Made by a program: the position numbers and the translations under genes. The notes below the pieces were generated by a model, which did not search any database, was not told where the DNA came from, and was given only the letters and a program-made list of their open reading frames with translations. Positions 1 to 7,664 of a stretch of DNA of 64,000 bases are shown in pieces; position 1 is the first letter of the stretch; every line of letters starts with the position of its first letter. This stretch comes from Prosthecobacter sp. SYSU 5D2 (GTDB lineage Bacteria > Verrucomicrobiota > Verrucomicrobiia > Verrucomicrobiales > Verrucomicrobiaceae): contig NZ_JBBYXL010000006.1 in NCBI RefSeq assembly GCF_039655865.1, positions 124,001 through 188,000 of the forward strand, given 5' to 3'.

Positions 1-278
1 AACGCCTCCGCGCCGCCGGTTTAAACTTCGCCCAGCGCACCGTCGAAGCCGCCAGCGACAAGCTCAAAGGCAGCACCTGGGTCATCACCGGCACCCTCAG
101 CCAGGACCGCGAAACCATCGCCGACACCATCCGCGCCAATGGCGGCAAAGTCAGCGGCAGCGTCAGCGGCAAAACCACCTACCTTTTAGCCGGAGAAGAT
201 GCGGGAAGTAAGATGGACAAAGCCACCAAGCTGGGCGTGAAGGTGCTCACCGAGGAAGAATTTCGGGGGATGCTTTGA
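1..278 (+). CDS. ligA: NAD-dependent DNA ligase LigA, C-terminal BRCT part (5' truncated by window edge)
   Basis: Only the last 91 codons are present, read in the frame starting at base 3 and ending in TGA at 276-278. They form a BRCT domain: a GSTWVITGTL strand, an arginine/alanine helix (IADTIRAN), the GGKVSGSVSGKTTYLLAGED core, and a final KLGVKVLTEEEF segment. This is how bacterial NAD-dependent DNA ligases end. The enzyme seals nicks during replication and repair, with AMP from NAD+ as the activating group. The adenylation, OB and helix-hairpin-helix domains lie upstream of the window. Another BRCT protein cannot be excluded from this fragment, but the sequence is typical of LigA. Confidence 0.85.
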   Translation, partial: RLRAAGLNFAQRTVEAASDKLKGSTWVITGTLSQDRETIADTIRANGGKVSGSVSGKTTYLLAGEDAGSKMDKATKLGVKVLTEEEFRGML

Positions 279-333
279 TCACGGCGTTAAGACCATTCAT
301 CGCAGTCAACATCATCGCCCGGGAGGAAAGACA

Positions 334-765
334 ATGAGCAACATCTCCATTGGTTCATTCATCAATTCGCTCCACCGCGAAGAAGTTGTTCGATTATGGC
401 ACACCATCTTTGGCTACGGCACCGCTCACAATGAACCCAGCCTCGTGATCGACCAGAAGCTGGCGATGGATGACGACCTCTTTTATGTCGCGGTTTGTGA
501 GGAGAAAGTCGTTGGTACCCTCATGGCCGGATATGATGGGCATCGGGGCTGGTTATACTCCTTGGCCGTGCTGCCCGATTATCGTCATCGTGACATCGGA
601 TCCAATCTGGTTCGCCATGCCGAACAGGCGCTCACTCGCAAAGGCTGCCTGAAAATCAATCTCCAGATCATGGAAGGCAATGAAGGCGTTCAGGCCTTCT
701 ATGCTTCTCTGGGTTATGCGGTTGAGGTCCGTGTGAGCATGGGTAAACGCTTTCCTGTGAAATGA
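334..765 (+). CDS. GNAT family N-acetyltransferase, YpeA-like
   Basis: A 143-residue single-domain GNAT protein. The pattern VVGTLMAGYDGHRGWLYSL followed by LAVLPDYRHRDIGSNLV is acetyl-CoA-binding motif A, and the closing AFYASLGY segment is motif B. The GYDGHRG signature and the SMGKR ending closely resemble the E. coli YpeA group as I remember it. A clear GGAGGAAA ribosome-binding site at about 322-329 supports the ATG at 334. It would transfer an acetyl group from acetyl-CoA to an unknown amine. It stands alone between ligA and an orphan membrane gene on the other strand, so context gives no substrate. Confidence 0.88.
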   Translation: MSNISIGSFINSLHREEVVRLWHTIFGYGTAHNEPSLVIDQKLAMDDDLFYVAVCEEKVVGTLMAGYDGHRGWLYSLAVLPDYRHRDIGSNLVRHAEQALTRKGCLKINLQIMEGNEGVQAFYASLGYAVEVRVSMGKRFPVK

Positions 766-860
766 CCCCATCGGGAGACCCAAGGAGTGAAGCCATCCTG
801 GCCTCAGCCTGCGTGCGAGGTCATCGCGCTGCTGTCAGTGATTGGGGAATCCGCGACGCC

Positions 861-901
861 GGGACTTGGCAAGTCCCGCTCCTTGAGGGCGGGATGCCCT
901 C
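861..901. repeat. Two adjacent perfect hairpins (REP-like palindromes)
   Basis: Two inverted repeats sit seven bases apart. The first has a 7-bp stem, GGGACTT/AAGTCCC, at 861-867 and 871-877 with a 3-nt loop. The second has a 6-bp stem, GAGGGC/GCCCTC, at 885-890 and 896-901 with a 5-nt loop. They lie in the gap between two convergent genes, where REP/BIME elements and bidirectional terminators are usual. There is no T-tract, so a pure terminator is less likely. The pairing is seen directly; the REP-like role is inference. Confidence 0.55.
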
Positions 902-921
902 ACACCTTATTACAGGCCCCT

Positions 922-1272
922 TCACCCCCGAGACGGAAACAGCACTACATAAAGAATCTCCACCGACCACACAAACACCCAGGTCATGAGAATGGAAAGC
1001 GCCAGACCTCCCACCCAAAAGCCCAGCCGCCAGCGACCAAATCCACGCCCTCGAAAAGCCAACCAATAGGCCTCCAAGGCCGGACCCAGTGTATAAAACA
1101 CATTGGCCGTCGCCCCAAACGCCAGCACGCTCCCCCAATACCCAAACCAAGCCTCCTCCTTCATTGTTTCGCGCAAAGGCCAGGACCAGTACAGCCCAAA
1201 GACGAAAAGGACCAGATTAAAAGGCAGTCGATAAAGCTCCCATGAACGGAGGGCTTGTTTCAGCGGAATCAT
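922..1272 (-). CDS. Small hypothetical inner-membrane protein
   Basis: About 116 residues if translation starts at the ATG at 1272 (MIPLKQALRS). A further in-frame start at 1347 would add an unremarkable 25-residue leader. Three hydrophobic stretches are visible: LVLFVFGLYWSW, the stretch around FGATANVFYTLGPALEAYWL, and LALSILMTWVFVWSVEILYVVLF near the C-terminus. The charged patch RGRGFGRWR between segments two and three probably faces the cytoplasm. I do not recognise a named family. It is convergent with the acetyltransferase and divergent from the next small orphan gene. Confidence 0.6.
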   Translation of the reverse strand: MIPLKQALRSWELYRLPFNLVLFVFGLYWSWPLRETMKEEAWFGYWGSVLAFGATANVFYTLGPALEAYWLAFRGRGFGRWRLGFWVGGLALSILMTWVFVWSVEILYVVLFPSRG

Positions 1273-1388
1273 GCTTTCATTACACAAAGGCTTGCGAGGC
1301 AGGCCAGGGAAAAAGTGGCTTGTCATCTTGATCCTGGCAATGCTCATTTATGACAGTTCATTCAGGTTCGAATCCAGAAGTCCTATCT

Positions 1389-1805
1389 ATGCATCCCAGC
1401 CTAATTCAGGTCATTACGGCTTTCAGATCTGCCCAAGACCTGGCGGTGACCACTTTGCACGAGCGCCTTGGCGTTCCTTTACCTAGCTCAAATCTTGGAT
1501 GGGCAAGGTCTTGCCATCAGATGAACCTTCCAGAGTTGGGCCAGACCATCGGCATCCGAATTCGGCCCCATGGTTATGGCGTCGAAATGAAATTTCCTGG
1601 TATCTCCATTGATTTCGATTGGGGCGATCTTGGCGAAGGAAATGGCTTTGATGTCTGGCGGCTGTGGAATCACTGCGAAGAAAATAAAATCTTCCTGGAT
1701 TCCATGACCTACGACTTGCTCAAACTTCGTTTCGAGAAAGCCTGTGAAGCCTCGGAACTTGTCGGTGACCGCCATCTTCATTATTTGCCTGAGGAGCGGC
1801 AGTAA
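1389..1805 (+). CDS. Hypothetical protein, possibly DUF6896-like
   Basis: About 138 residues from the ATG at 1389; an alternative start at 1350 adds 13 residues, and no good Shine-Dalgarno sequence decides between them. It is soluble, with no signal peptide or membrane segment. The central stretch GISIDFDWGDLGEGNGFDVWRLWNH (given here only as a landmark) has the G..FD.WRL pattern I associate with DUF6896, a family of unknown role often found near contact-dependent toxin or immunity genes. That assignment is from memory and weak. Base composition is noticeably more AT-rich than in the neighbouring housekeeping genes, which fits an accessory gene. Confidence 0.5.
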   Translation: MHPSLIQVITAFRSAQDLAVTTLHERLGVPLPSSNLGWARSCHQMNLPELGQTIGIRIRPHGYGVEMKFPGISIDFDWGDLGEGNGFDVWRLWNHCEENKIFLDSMTYDLLKLRFEKACEASELVGDRHLHYLPEERQ

Positions 1806-2045
1806 CTTCGATATAGGGGCCAAAAGAGATCATCCGCTTGCCTCACACTTGAGGTGCGTCGCCATGGTTTGAAGCGCCACGAACGCTGCTTCTGAAGACT
1901 TCGTAACTCCATTTATGCAAACGGGGATCGTTAGATCTTCGGTTGCGGGCAGGAGTGCCCACATTACTTTCACAGTCTTCACTTGTACCACAATTCATGC
2001 TGGAGCTTTGACCTTCAGCGCCGTTATCTAAGCAGGACCCTCCCC

Positions 2046-3929
2046 ATGACCTCCGCCCCACCCTCCACCACCACCTTCGCGCCGGTCGCGCAGCAGGTGC
2101 AGCGTCGGGTGTGGTTGCGGCGCTGGTTGGGGTGGCTTAGGCGCATGGTCTGGCCGGTGAGCGGGCTGCTGGTCCTTATCGTCGTGGGGCTGCTCGTTAC
2201 TGGCAGCGGGGGGCTGGTGGGCTGGGGCACGTTTGTTTTTGCGCTTTGGATTTTTGGCAGCGCGGGTCTGGCCACTTGGAAGATGCCGGGAGCTTACAGT
2301 GCTCTGGCTTTTTGGGATTCCCAGACGGGTCGCCGGGAGGCCTTTGCCAGCGCTTGGTGGTTTGAGCAGCAAGCGGCCCGCACCTCCATGGAGGAGGATC
2401 ATTTGCAACATCAGCGCGGCCTTTTGTCCCAGGCGCAAAAAAGCCTCGCGCGTGACCTGCCGCTGCCGCTTTTCAAACGCTGGCTGGAAGTCCCACTGGT
2501 CCTGCTCATCGTTATCCACAGCATCACTCTGGTGCAAAAGAAGCGCGATGAAGTCCCTCTGGACGCCGCCATGCTGGCCGCTGCCCAGGCGGAGGCGGAC
2601 AAGCTGGCGAAGACGGATTGGGAAAAGAAAAACCTGGCGGGTCTGGAGGAGAGCGAGAAGGCGGATCTGGAAAAGCTGAAGGAAAATCTCAAAGCCACCG
2701 CAGCCAGCCTGGAAAATGCCAAGGGGCAGGATGCCCGCCAAGTGATGTCCGACCTGGAACGCCGCGCCCGCGAGGCGGAAAAGCTGGCCGAACGCCTGGG
2801 CGATGAAAAGGATGCCTGGGCCTCCGACAAACTCGTCCAGGCCCTCCGCACCCAGGCCGATACCGCTGACCTCGGCGATGCCGTAGCCGCGAAAAACGCC
2901 GCTCAGACCGCCCGCACCGCCGATGCTCTGGCCAGTCAGCTCAAGTCACCCCAGCTCCCCGAAACCACCCGCGACCGCCTCAAAGAGACCCTTCAGGAAG
3001 TGGAAAAAGCTGCCGAGAAGGAGGACCGCCAGCGTACCGTCGGCCAGCATGTCTTGCAGGCAGGCGACCAGATGCAGGCCACCCAGCCCGCCGCCGCCGG
3101 GGCCGAATTTGAAAAACTGGCCGACAAAATGCGCGACCTGGCCCTGCGTGAAAAATCCCGCGAGGAGCTGGAAAAACTGGCCCAGCAACTCCGCGATGCG
3201 GGCAGCAACATCGCCGGTCAAAATGAGGCCGGTGGCATGCAGCAGATGAATGCCGCCAATGAAAGCCCCCAGCAGAGCCAGAGCGGCCAGACGCCTCAGG
3301 TGGGCCAGTCGCAGCCCGGTCAGCAGGGGCAGGCAGGCCAGCAGTCCCTCCAGCCTCCGGGTCTCGGCCAGGCGAACCAGAGCCAGATGCAACCATCCCC
3401 CGGCCAGCAAGGTCAGCAGGGCCAGATGCAGCAAATGCAGATGGGCCAGGCCGGCCAGCCGGGGCAACCGGGCCAGCAAGGACAAGGCACCCCCATGCTC
3501 ATGGCCCCGGTCCCTGGCCAGAAGCCCGGCGACAAACCGCCCGAAATGCTCATCCTCGGCGGCCCTCCAGGCGATCCTTCCGAAGGTGCGCCCAGCATCT
3601 CCGTCACCATGCCCGGCGGCCGCGATCCCGGCGTGGGCAAGGCCGATCTCAACGCCGACCCCACGGAAAAACAGGACACCAGCGGCAGCAGCGTGGTCAA
3701 TGCCCAGCAGAACAATGAAGGCCAGTCCAGCGTCCGTGCCGTCGAAGGCGGCACCCGACAGGAATCCGCCACCCGCACCTCCACCCAGACCGCCGTCGAA
3801 TTCCTCCAGGCAGAAGAAGAAGCCCTGGATGACGCCGCTCTCCCCCCCAGCCGCCGCCAGCAGGTGCGGCGCTACTTCAACGAGCTCCGCCGCCGTTTTG
3901 AGAATCCGCCCGCAGATTCACCGCCCTGA
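2046..3929 (+). CDS. Large membrane-anchored coiled-coil protein with Gln/Gly-rich linker (DUF4175-like)
   Basis: 627 residues from the ATG at 2046; the longer frame opens at 1983 but its first 21 residues look non-coding. Two membrane segments lie near residues 35-75 and a third near residue 160 (EVPLVLLIVIHSITLV). Then come about 240 residues of charged Ala/Lys/Glu helix with strong coiled-coil character, a low-complexity Gln/Gly/Pro region at about 408-482 built of GQ, GQQ and QMQ units, and a conserved-looking tail PSRRQQVRRYFNELRRR. This layout matches the loosely defined DUF4175-type proteins that often accompany MoxR/BatA-like aerotolerance operons in this phylum. Here none of those partners is adjacent. 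It is probably an inner-membrane scaffold with a large soluble part; its biochemical role is unknown. Confidence 0.7.
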   Translation: MTSAPPSTTTFAPVAQQVQRRVWLRRWLGWLRRMVWPVSGLLVLIVVGLLVTGSGGLVGWGTFVFALWIFGSAGLATWKMPGAYSALAFWDSQTGRREAFASAWWFEQQAARTSMEEDHLQHQRGLLSQAQKSLARDLPLPLFKRWLEVPLVLLIVIHSITLVQKKRDEVPLDAAMLAAAQAEADKLAKTDWEKKNLAGLEESEKADLEKLKENLKATAASLENAKGQDARQVMSDLERRAREAEKLAERLGDEKDAWASDKLVQALRTQADTADLGDAVAAKNAAQTARTADALASQLKSPQLPETTRDRLKETLQEVEKAAEKEDRQRTVGQHVLQAGDQMQATQPAAAGAEFEKLADKMRDLALREKSREELEKLAQQLRDAGSNIAGQNEAGGMQQMNAANESPQQSQSGQTPQVGQSQPGQQGQAGQQSLQPPGLGQANQSQMQPSPGQQGQQGQMQQMQMGQAGQPGQPGQQGQGTPMLMAPVPGQKPGDKPPEMLILGGPPGDPSEGAPSISVTMPGGRDPGVGKADLNADPTEKQDTSGSSVVNAQQNNEGQSSVRAVEGGTRQESATRTSTQTAVEFLQAEEEALDDAALPPSRRQQVRRYFNELRRRFENPPADSPP

Positions 3930-4056
3930 TCTCCTTTGAAGGATTAGGCAATAAATCGTCCGCTCATGCGTCTCACCTGGACAGACGGCCCGATTTCAAG
4001 CAGCTTTATCTCGTAGAAGTGAACAACTTGCTTCGTTCCCTGTTCATATTTTTATC

Positions 4057-5403
4057 ATGTCCACCACCCTGGAATCCCCCCCACAACCTGCTGAAAAGAA
4101 GGTCGAAGAGACCGAAGTCGGCAATTATTTCGTCAGCAACTATCCCCCGTTTTCGTTTTGGAAACCGGACCAGGTGCCAGTGGTGGAAGGCGTGCTCGCC
4201 CGTCCGGCCCCCACAGACGTGCCCCTCGGCGTCTATTTCCACATCCCTTTTTGCCGCAAGCGTTGCCATTTCTGCTATTTCAAAGTCTATACCGACAAAA
4301 ACGCCGCCGAGATCAAAGCCTATATTGATGCGGGCATGCGGGAGATGGAGCGCTTCGCCAAACAGCCTTACATCGCCGGTCGCAAAGCGCACTTCGTTTA
4401 CTTCGGCGGCGGCACCCCCAGCTATCTGAGCGTGCCTCAGCTCAAGGACCTCACCAGCCGCATGAAGGACCTAGTGAGCTGGGACGGCGCTGCTGAAGTC
4501 GCCTTTGAGGCCGAGCCGGGCACCCTGAATGAGAAAAAGCTGACTGGCATCCGTGAGGTCGGCGTTACTCGTCTGAGCATCGGTGTGGAAAACTTTGATG
4601 ATCACATCCTGGAAAGCAACGGTCGTGCCCACCGCAGCGGTGAGGTGGACAAAGCCTACCACTTCGCCCGGACGCTCGGTTTTGAGCACATCAACATTGA
4701 CCTCATCGCCGGGATGATGAACGAGACCTGGGAAAACTGGAAGGACACTGTGGCCAAGGGCATCGCCCTTGGGCCGGATGCCGTGACCATTTACCAGATG
4801 GAAGTGCCGTATAACACCACCATCTACAAGCAGATGCGGGAAGAAGGCAAAGAAACCGCTCCCGTCGCCAACTGGCAGACCAAGCGCGACTGGGTCAGCT
4901 ACGCCTTTGATGAATTCGTCAAAAATGGTTATACTGTCACCAGCGCCTATACCGTGGTGAAGGACCCGGAGCGCATCAAGTTCATCTACCGCGACGCCCT
5001 CTGGGAAGGTGCGGATCTGCTGAGCTGCGGGGTGGCCTCCTTTGGCCATCTGGGCGGCGTGCATTACCAGAACCAGGCTGAAGTGGGCCCCTACATGCAG
5101 GCCGTGGATGCCGGTCAGCTGCCTATCTTCCGCGCCTATGAAACCAGCCACGAGGAACGTTTCGTGCGTGAATTTATCCTCAAGCTGAAGCTGGGACACA
5201 GCGAGTTTGGCTATTACCAGGAAAAATTTGGTGAGGATCCCCTCAAGTTTTTTGCCCCCCAGTTGAACTATCTCCAGAGCGAAGGCTTTGCCCAGCTCAC
5301 CGACAAGGACATCACGCTGACTCGCGACGGCCTGCTGCAAGTGGACCGTCTGTTGCACGATTTCTTCCTGCCCCAGCATCGCCAGTATGCCCGCTACACT
5401 TGA
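4057..5403 (+). CDS. Coproporphyrinogen III oxidase-family radical SAM protein (HemN/HemW-like)
   Basis: 448 residues. The radical SAM cluster motif is HIPFCRKRCHFC (C-x3-C-x2-C), followed by YF as in HemW-like proteins. FGGGTPSYL is the SAM-binding glycine motif, and RLSIGVENFDD plus HINIDLIAGMM match the HemN-family barrel. A C-terminal winged-helix-like HemN_C region runs from about residue 360. The family includes true coproporphyrinogen dehydrogenases, heme chaperones and C-methyltransferases, and the sequence alone does not say which this is. It overlaps the next gene by 17 bases, so the two are very likely translated together. The neighbour looks like a chorismate-lyase-fold protein, hinting at a quinone or aromatic cofactor route rather than routine heme synthesis. 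Confidence 0.8.
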   Translation: MSTTLESPPQPAEKKVEETEVGNYFVSNYPPFSFWKPDQVPVVEGVLARPAPTDVPLGVYFHIPFCRKRCHFCYFKVYTDKNAAEIKAYIDAGMREMERFAKQPYIAGRKAHFVYFGGGTPSYLSVPQLKDLTSRMKDLVSWDGAAEVAFEAEPGTLNEKKLTGIREVGVTRLSIGVENFDDHILESNGRAHRSGEVDKAYHFARTLGFEHINIDLIAGMMNETWENWKDTVAKGIALGPDAVTIYQMEVPYNTTIYKQMREEGKETAPVANWQTKRDWVSYAFDEFVKNGYTVTSAYTVVKDPERIKFIYRDALWEGADLLSCGVASFGHLGGVHYQNQAEVGPYMQAVDAGQLPIFRAYETSHEERFVREFILKLKLGHSEFGYYQEKFGEDPLKFFAPQLNYLQSEGFAQLTDKDITLTRDGLLQVDRLLHDFFLPQHRQYARYT

Positions 5404-5959
5404 TGCCCATCCCCGCCCTGAAACCGTCCGCGAGGATGACCTGGCGCCTCTGGTGTTCTTTTACGGCATCGGCAGCGCCCGTCCCCGGGTGACCTTTGTG
5501 GAGCCGGATGAGCTGCCGGAGCATGAACGCTGGTTCCTCGTCCACGACATTGATATGACCCCCCGCCTGCGGGAGGGCCACGGCTGCGAGATTGACCTCG
5601 ACGTCCACGCCCGCGCCCGCATCGGCAACTACCTGGTCCGCGCCAGTGTGCTGAACCGCCGCAGCGATGGCAAGCCCGTCGAGTTCGGAGCCATCGGCAT
5701 TCATCTGGATCTCCTGCCGGAAGAAGCCCAGGCCCTCGTCATCGAAGGCCGCGTCCCCTTTGGCGCCATCCTGGAGCGATACCAGGTCGCCCACAGCAGC
5801 CACCCGCGCGGCTTCTTCCGAATCGCCGTGGATGCCCGCCTCGCGGAACTCCTCGGCGCCACCAGCGGCCAGATCCTCTTTGGCCGCTGCAACGAACTCC
5901 GCCACGCCTCGGGCCGTGTACTCGCCGATGTAGTTGAGGTATTGCCGAGAGGGATGTAA
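5387..5959 (+). CDS. Hypothetical protein, possible chorismate-lyase (UbiC)-like fold
   Basis: 190 residues, soluble. The run YLVRASVLNRRSDGKPVEFG, followed by IHLDLLPEEAQALV and VPFGAILER, resembles the beta-strand order of the UbiC/UTRA fold (R-V-x-L...G-P-V-E...I-x-x-P-L-G-x-I-L). UbiC releases pyruvate from chorismate to give 4-hydroxybenzoate. I cannot confirm the catalytic residues, so function is only suggested. Its start overlaps the end of the HemN-like radical SAM gene by 17 bases, which argues for joint expression. The toxin-antitoxin module that follows is 9 bases downstream but is probably unrelated. Confidence 0.45.
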   Translation: MPATLDAHPRPETVREDDLAPLVFFYGIGSARPRVTFVEPDELPEHERWFLVHDIDMTPRLREGHGCEIDLDVHARARIGNYLVRASVLNRRSDGKPVEFGAIGIHLDLLPEEAQALVIEGRVPFGAILERYQVAHSSHPRGFFRIAVDARLAELLGATSGQILFGRCNELRHASGRVLADVVEVLPRGM

Positions 5960-5968
5960 GTTAAGCGA

Positions 5969-6286
5969 ATGAATCCACCCCCAGAAAAGCCAAAGACTCC
6001 CCTGGGGTTGCCACGGGCTCTTTTCTGGGATTCCGCCCCTGAAAAACTCGACCTCGACAAGCACGCCACTCAAATCATCGGCCGTGTCGTCGAGCGCGGT
6101 GGCCTGGAGGGCTGGCAAAAGGTGCGGTTCCACTATGGCGATGAAAAAATCCGTCAAGTTGTTACGCGGCTGCGGACCCTTGAACCGCGAACCGTCAATT
6201 TTCTGTGCGTGATGCTAAACCTTAAAAAGGAGGACTTCCGATGCTGCACCTCGCCGCCCTTCCCCCAGACTCCCTGGATTTATTGA
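5969..6286 (+). CDS. DUF6922-type antitoxin
   Basis: 105 residues. The core LFWDSAPEKLDLDKHATQII, then RVVERGGLEGW, YGDEKI and LEPRTVNFL, fits the small DUF6922 family that precedes AbiEii-type nucleotidyltransferase toxins. The reading frame continues 46 bases into the toxin gene, ending in the low-information tail CCTSPPFPQTPWIY, so the two are translationally coupled. Antitoxins of this kind are expected to neutralise the partner toxin and often to repress the operon. No ribosome-binding site is obvious just before 5969. The antitoxin label comes mainly from context. Confidence 0.7.
   Translation: MNPPPEKPKTPLGLPRALFWDSAPEKLDLDKHATQIIGRVVERGGLEGWQKVRFHYGDEKIRQVVTRLRTLEPRTVNFLCVMLNLKKEDFRCCTSPPFPQTPWIY
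6227..6234 (+). promoter_or_regulatory. Strong Shine-Dalgarno site for the toxin gene
   Basis: AAGGAGGA lies 6 bases before the ATG at 6241, inside the end of the antitoxin gene. It is one of the best ribosome-binding sites in a window where many genes lack one. It fixes the toxin start despite the 46-base overlap. Confidence 0.75.
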
Positions 6287-6873
6287 GGCAGCTTACCAAG
6301 CATCCTAGCTTGGCTCAGTTCAGTCTGGTCGGTGGGACTTCGCTTGCCTTGCGTTTTGGACACAGGCGCTCGGTTGATTTAGATTTTTTCACACCGGAGA
6401 GTTTTGATGTAGAAACACTCGCCTATGCCTTGCAGCAGGATGTGGAAAATTTTGAGGTCAAGGGATCCAACCAAATCGGGTTCAATGCCTTTGTGGATGA
6501 TCTCAAGGTTGATTTTGTCACCTACCGTCAGCCTTTGTTGGAGCCTCCTGAAACCGTCGAAGGCATCCGCATGTTCAGCCTGCCCGACGTCATTGGCATG
6601 AAGCTTGGAGCAATCTCAAACCGGGGTGCCAAAAAAGACTTTTATGACCTCCATGCCCTGATTGAAAAACTGGGAGTGGACGCTCTGATAGAAATTTACC
6701 AACGCAAATACCCCAAACACGATCCCATGATCGTATTGCGCAGCATGATCTATTTTGATGACGCCGAGGAGGACGTTGAACCGGAGAGCCTAACCCATGT
6801 GAGCTGGGAACACATCAAAGAGGATTTAGTAAAGTCCGTTCGTGATTGCGCCGTCCTCAGAGAGCATAAGTAA
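6241..6873 (+). CDS. AbiEii/AbiGii-family nucleotidyltransferase toxin
   Basis: 210 residues. The nucleotidyltransferase signature is clear: LVGGTSLALRFGHRRSVDLDFF contains the GG-T-LAL helix start and the paired metal-binding aspartates of DLDFF; a third acidic position is likely in LKVDFVTY. IGMKLGAISNRGAKKDFYDLHAL is the conserved alpha-helical segment (K-x-x-A...R-x-x-x-K-D-x-x-D-L). AbiEii toxins transfer nucleotides to RNA, blocking translation. Together with the overlapping DUF6922 gene this makes a two-gene toxin-antitoxin or abortive-infection module. The last bases run close to the next start (6878). Confidence 0.85.
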   Translation: MLHLAALPPDSLDLLRQLTKHPSLAQFSLVGGTSLALRFGHRRSVDLDFFTPESFDVETLAYALQQDVENFEVKGSNQIGFNAFVDDLKVDFVTYRQPLLEPPETVEGIRMFSLPDVIGMKLGAISNRGAKKDFYDLHALIEKLGVDALIEIYQRKYPKHDPMIVLRSMIYFDDAEEDVEPESLTHVSWEHIKEDLVKSVRDCAVLREHK

Positions 6874-6877
6874 GTTC

Positions 6878-7615
6878 ATGTCCCTAGCCACTGAATATCC
6901 CACTTGCATTACCCCCGTGTCCTTTGGCGAACCCTTTTTTAACCAGCTCATCCTGCATCTTGATGGCACCCAGGCGGGGCCGATGAACATGGCGGTGGAT
7001 CAGGCTTGGCTGGAGCAAAGCCAGATCCCGGTCTTGCGGGTCTATACCTGGGACCAGCCGACGGTCACACTGGGGTATGCACAGAGCCTGCCGAAGCTGC
7101 AGGATGCGCTGCCGGGCTGGCCGGTCGTGCGGCGCTGGACCGGGGGCGGCGTGGTGCTGCATCAGGGGGACTATACGTATTCGGTCATTGTTCCTCCGGC
7201 GGATCCATGGTCGGAAACAACGGCGCTGGAAAGCTATCGGCGGATTCATGGCTCCCTGGCTGACGCGCTCAGCCATAATGGACATCCGGGCTGCCGGCTG
7301 GCCATGCAGGAGGATGTCATTGAGGCCCCGTTCTGCTTTGTCGCTCCCGCTGTGCATGACGTCATCCGGGGACCGGTAAAAGTGGCGGGTGCGGGCCAGC
7401 GTCGTGGCAAGTTGGGCCTGCTGCATCAGGGCAGCGTCCAGCAGGTAATTCTGTCCCCAGATTTCTGGCCTCAGTGGGCCGCACGATTGGCCAAAGAAGT
7501 GCTCACCGTGCAAACAGCTCCCGAACCGGTGCTGGCACGTGCAGCAGAGCTTGAGCAGAACCGCTATTCCCTGCCCCAATGGCTGACCGACCGGGATGAC
7601 CTCATCCCCCGGTAA
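6878..7615 (+). CDS. Lipoate-protein ligase A / octanoyltransferase (LipM-like)
   Basis: 245 residues from the ATG at 6878; an earlier in-frame start at 6842 would overlap the toxin gene. VRRWTGGGVVLHQGDYTYSV is the substrate-binding motif of the biotin/lipoate ligase family. The stretch CFVAPAVHDVI with Cys153, then KVAGAGQRRGKLGLLHQGS with Lys168, matches octanoyltransferases of the LipM/LipL class, in which a Cys carries the acyl intermediate. It would attach octanoyl or lipoyl groups to lipoyl domains of 2-oxoacid dehydrogenases or the glycine cleavage H protein. Lipoyl synthase (lipA) is in the same window at 41110-42012, so the window contains both steps of lipoyl assembly. Ligase versus octanoyltransferase is not settled. 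Confidence 0.82.
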   Translation: MSLATEYPTCITPVSFGEPFFNQLILHLDGTQAGPMNMAVDQAWLEQSQIPVLRVYTWDQPTVTLGYAQSLPKLQDALPGWPVVRRWTGGGVVLHQGDYTYSVIVPPADPWSETTALESYRRIHGSLADALSHNGHPGCRLAMQEDVIEAPFCFVAPAVHDVIRGPVKVAGAGQRRGKLGLLHQGSVQQVILSPDFWPQWAARLAKEVLTVQTAPEPVLARAAELEQNRYSLPQWLTDRDDLIPR

Positions 7616-7664
7616 CGGGGTCGGACTGAATACCGAACACTGAAAACCGCATACTGGATCTCCC

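Noticed and set aside
787-1245. A 152-codon plus-strand frame opposite the small membrane protein
   Set aside because: Starts in the twin-hairpin region and is rich in Pro/Lys/His with no fold-like pattern; the minus strand encodes clear membrane segments.
1843-2061. A 72-codon minus-strand frame upstream of the coiled-coil gene
   Set aside because: Translation looks like a chance product of an intergenic stretch with a short GGGC/GCCC hairpin; no start signal or family. The stretch may be a dispersed element, which I cannot test here.
3269-3490. Repetitive DNA that could be taken for a tandem or CRISPR-like array
   Set aside because: The repeats are short codon-level GQ/GQQ units within one reading frame, with no spacers.
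7607-7620. CCCCG-GTAA-CGGGG hairpin across the stop of the lipoate gene as a terminator
   Set aside because: Five base pairs with no following T-tract; too weak to call.
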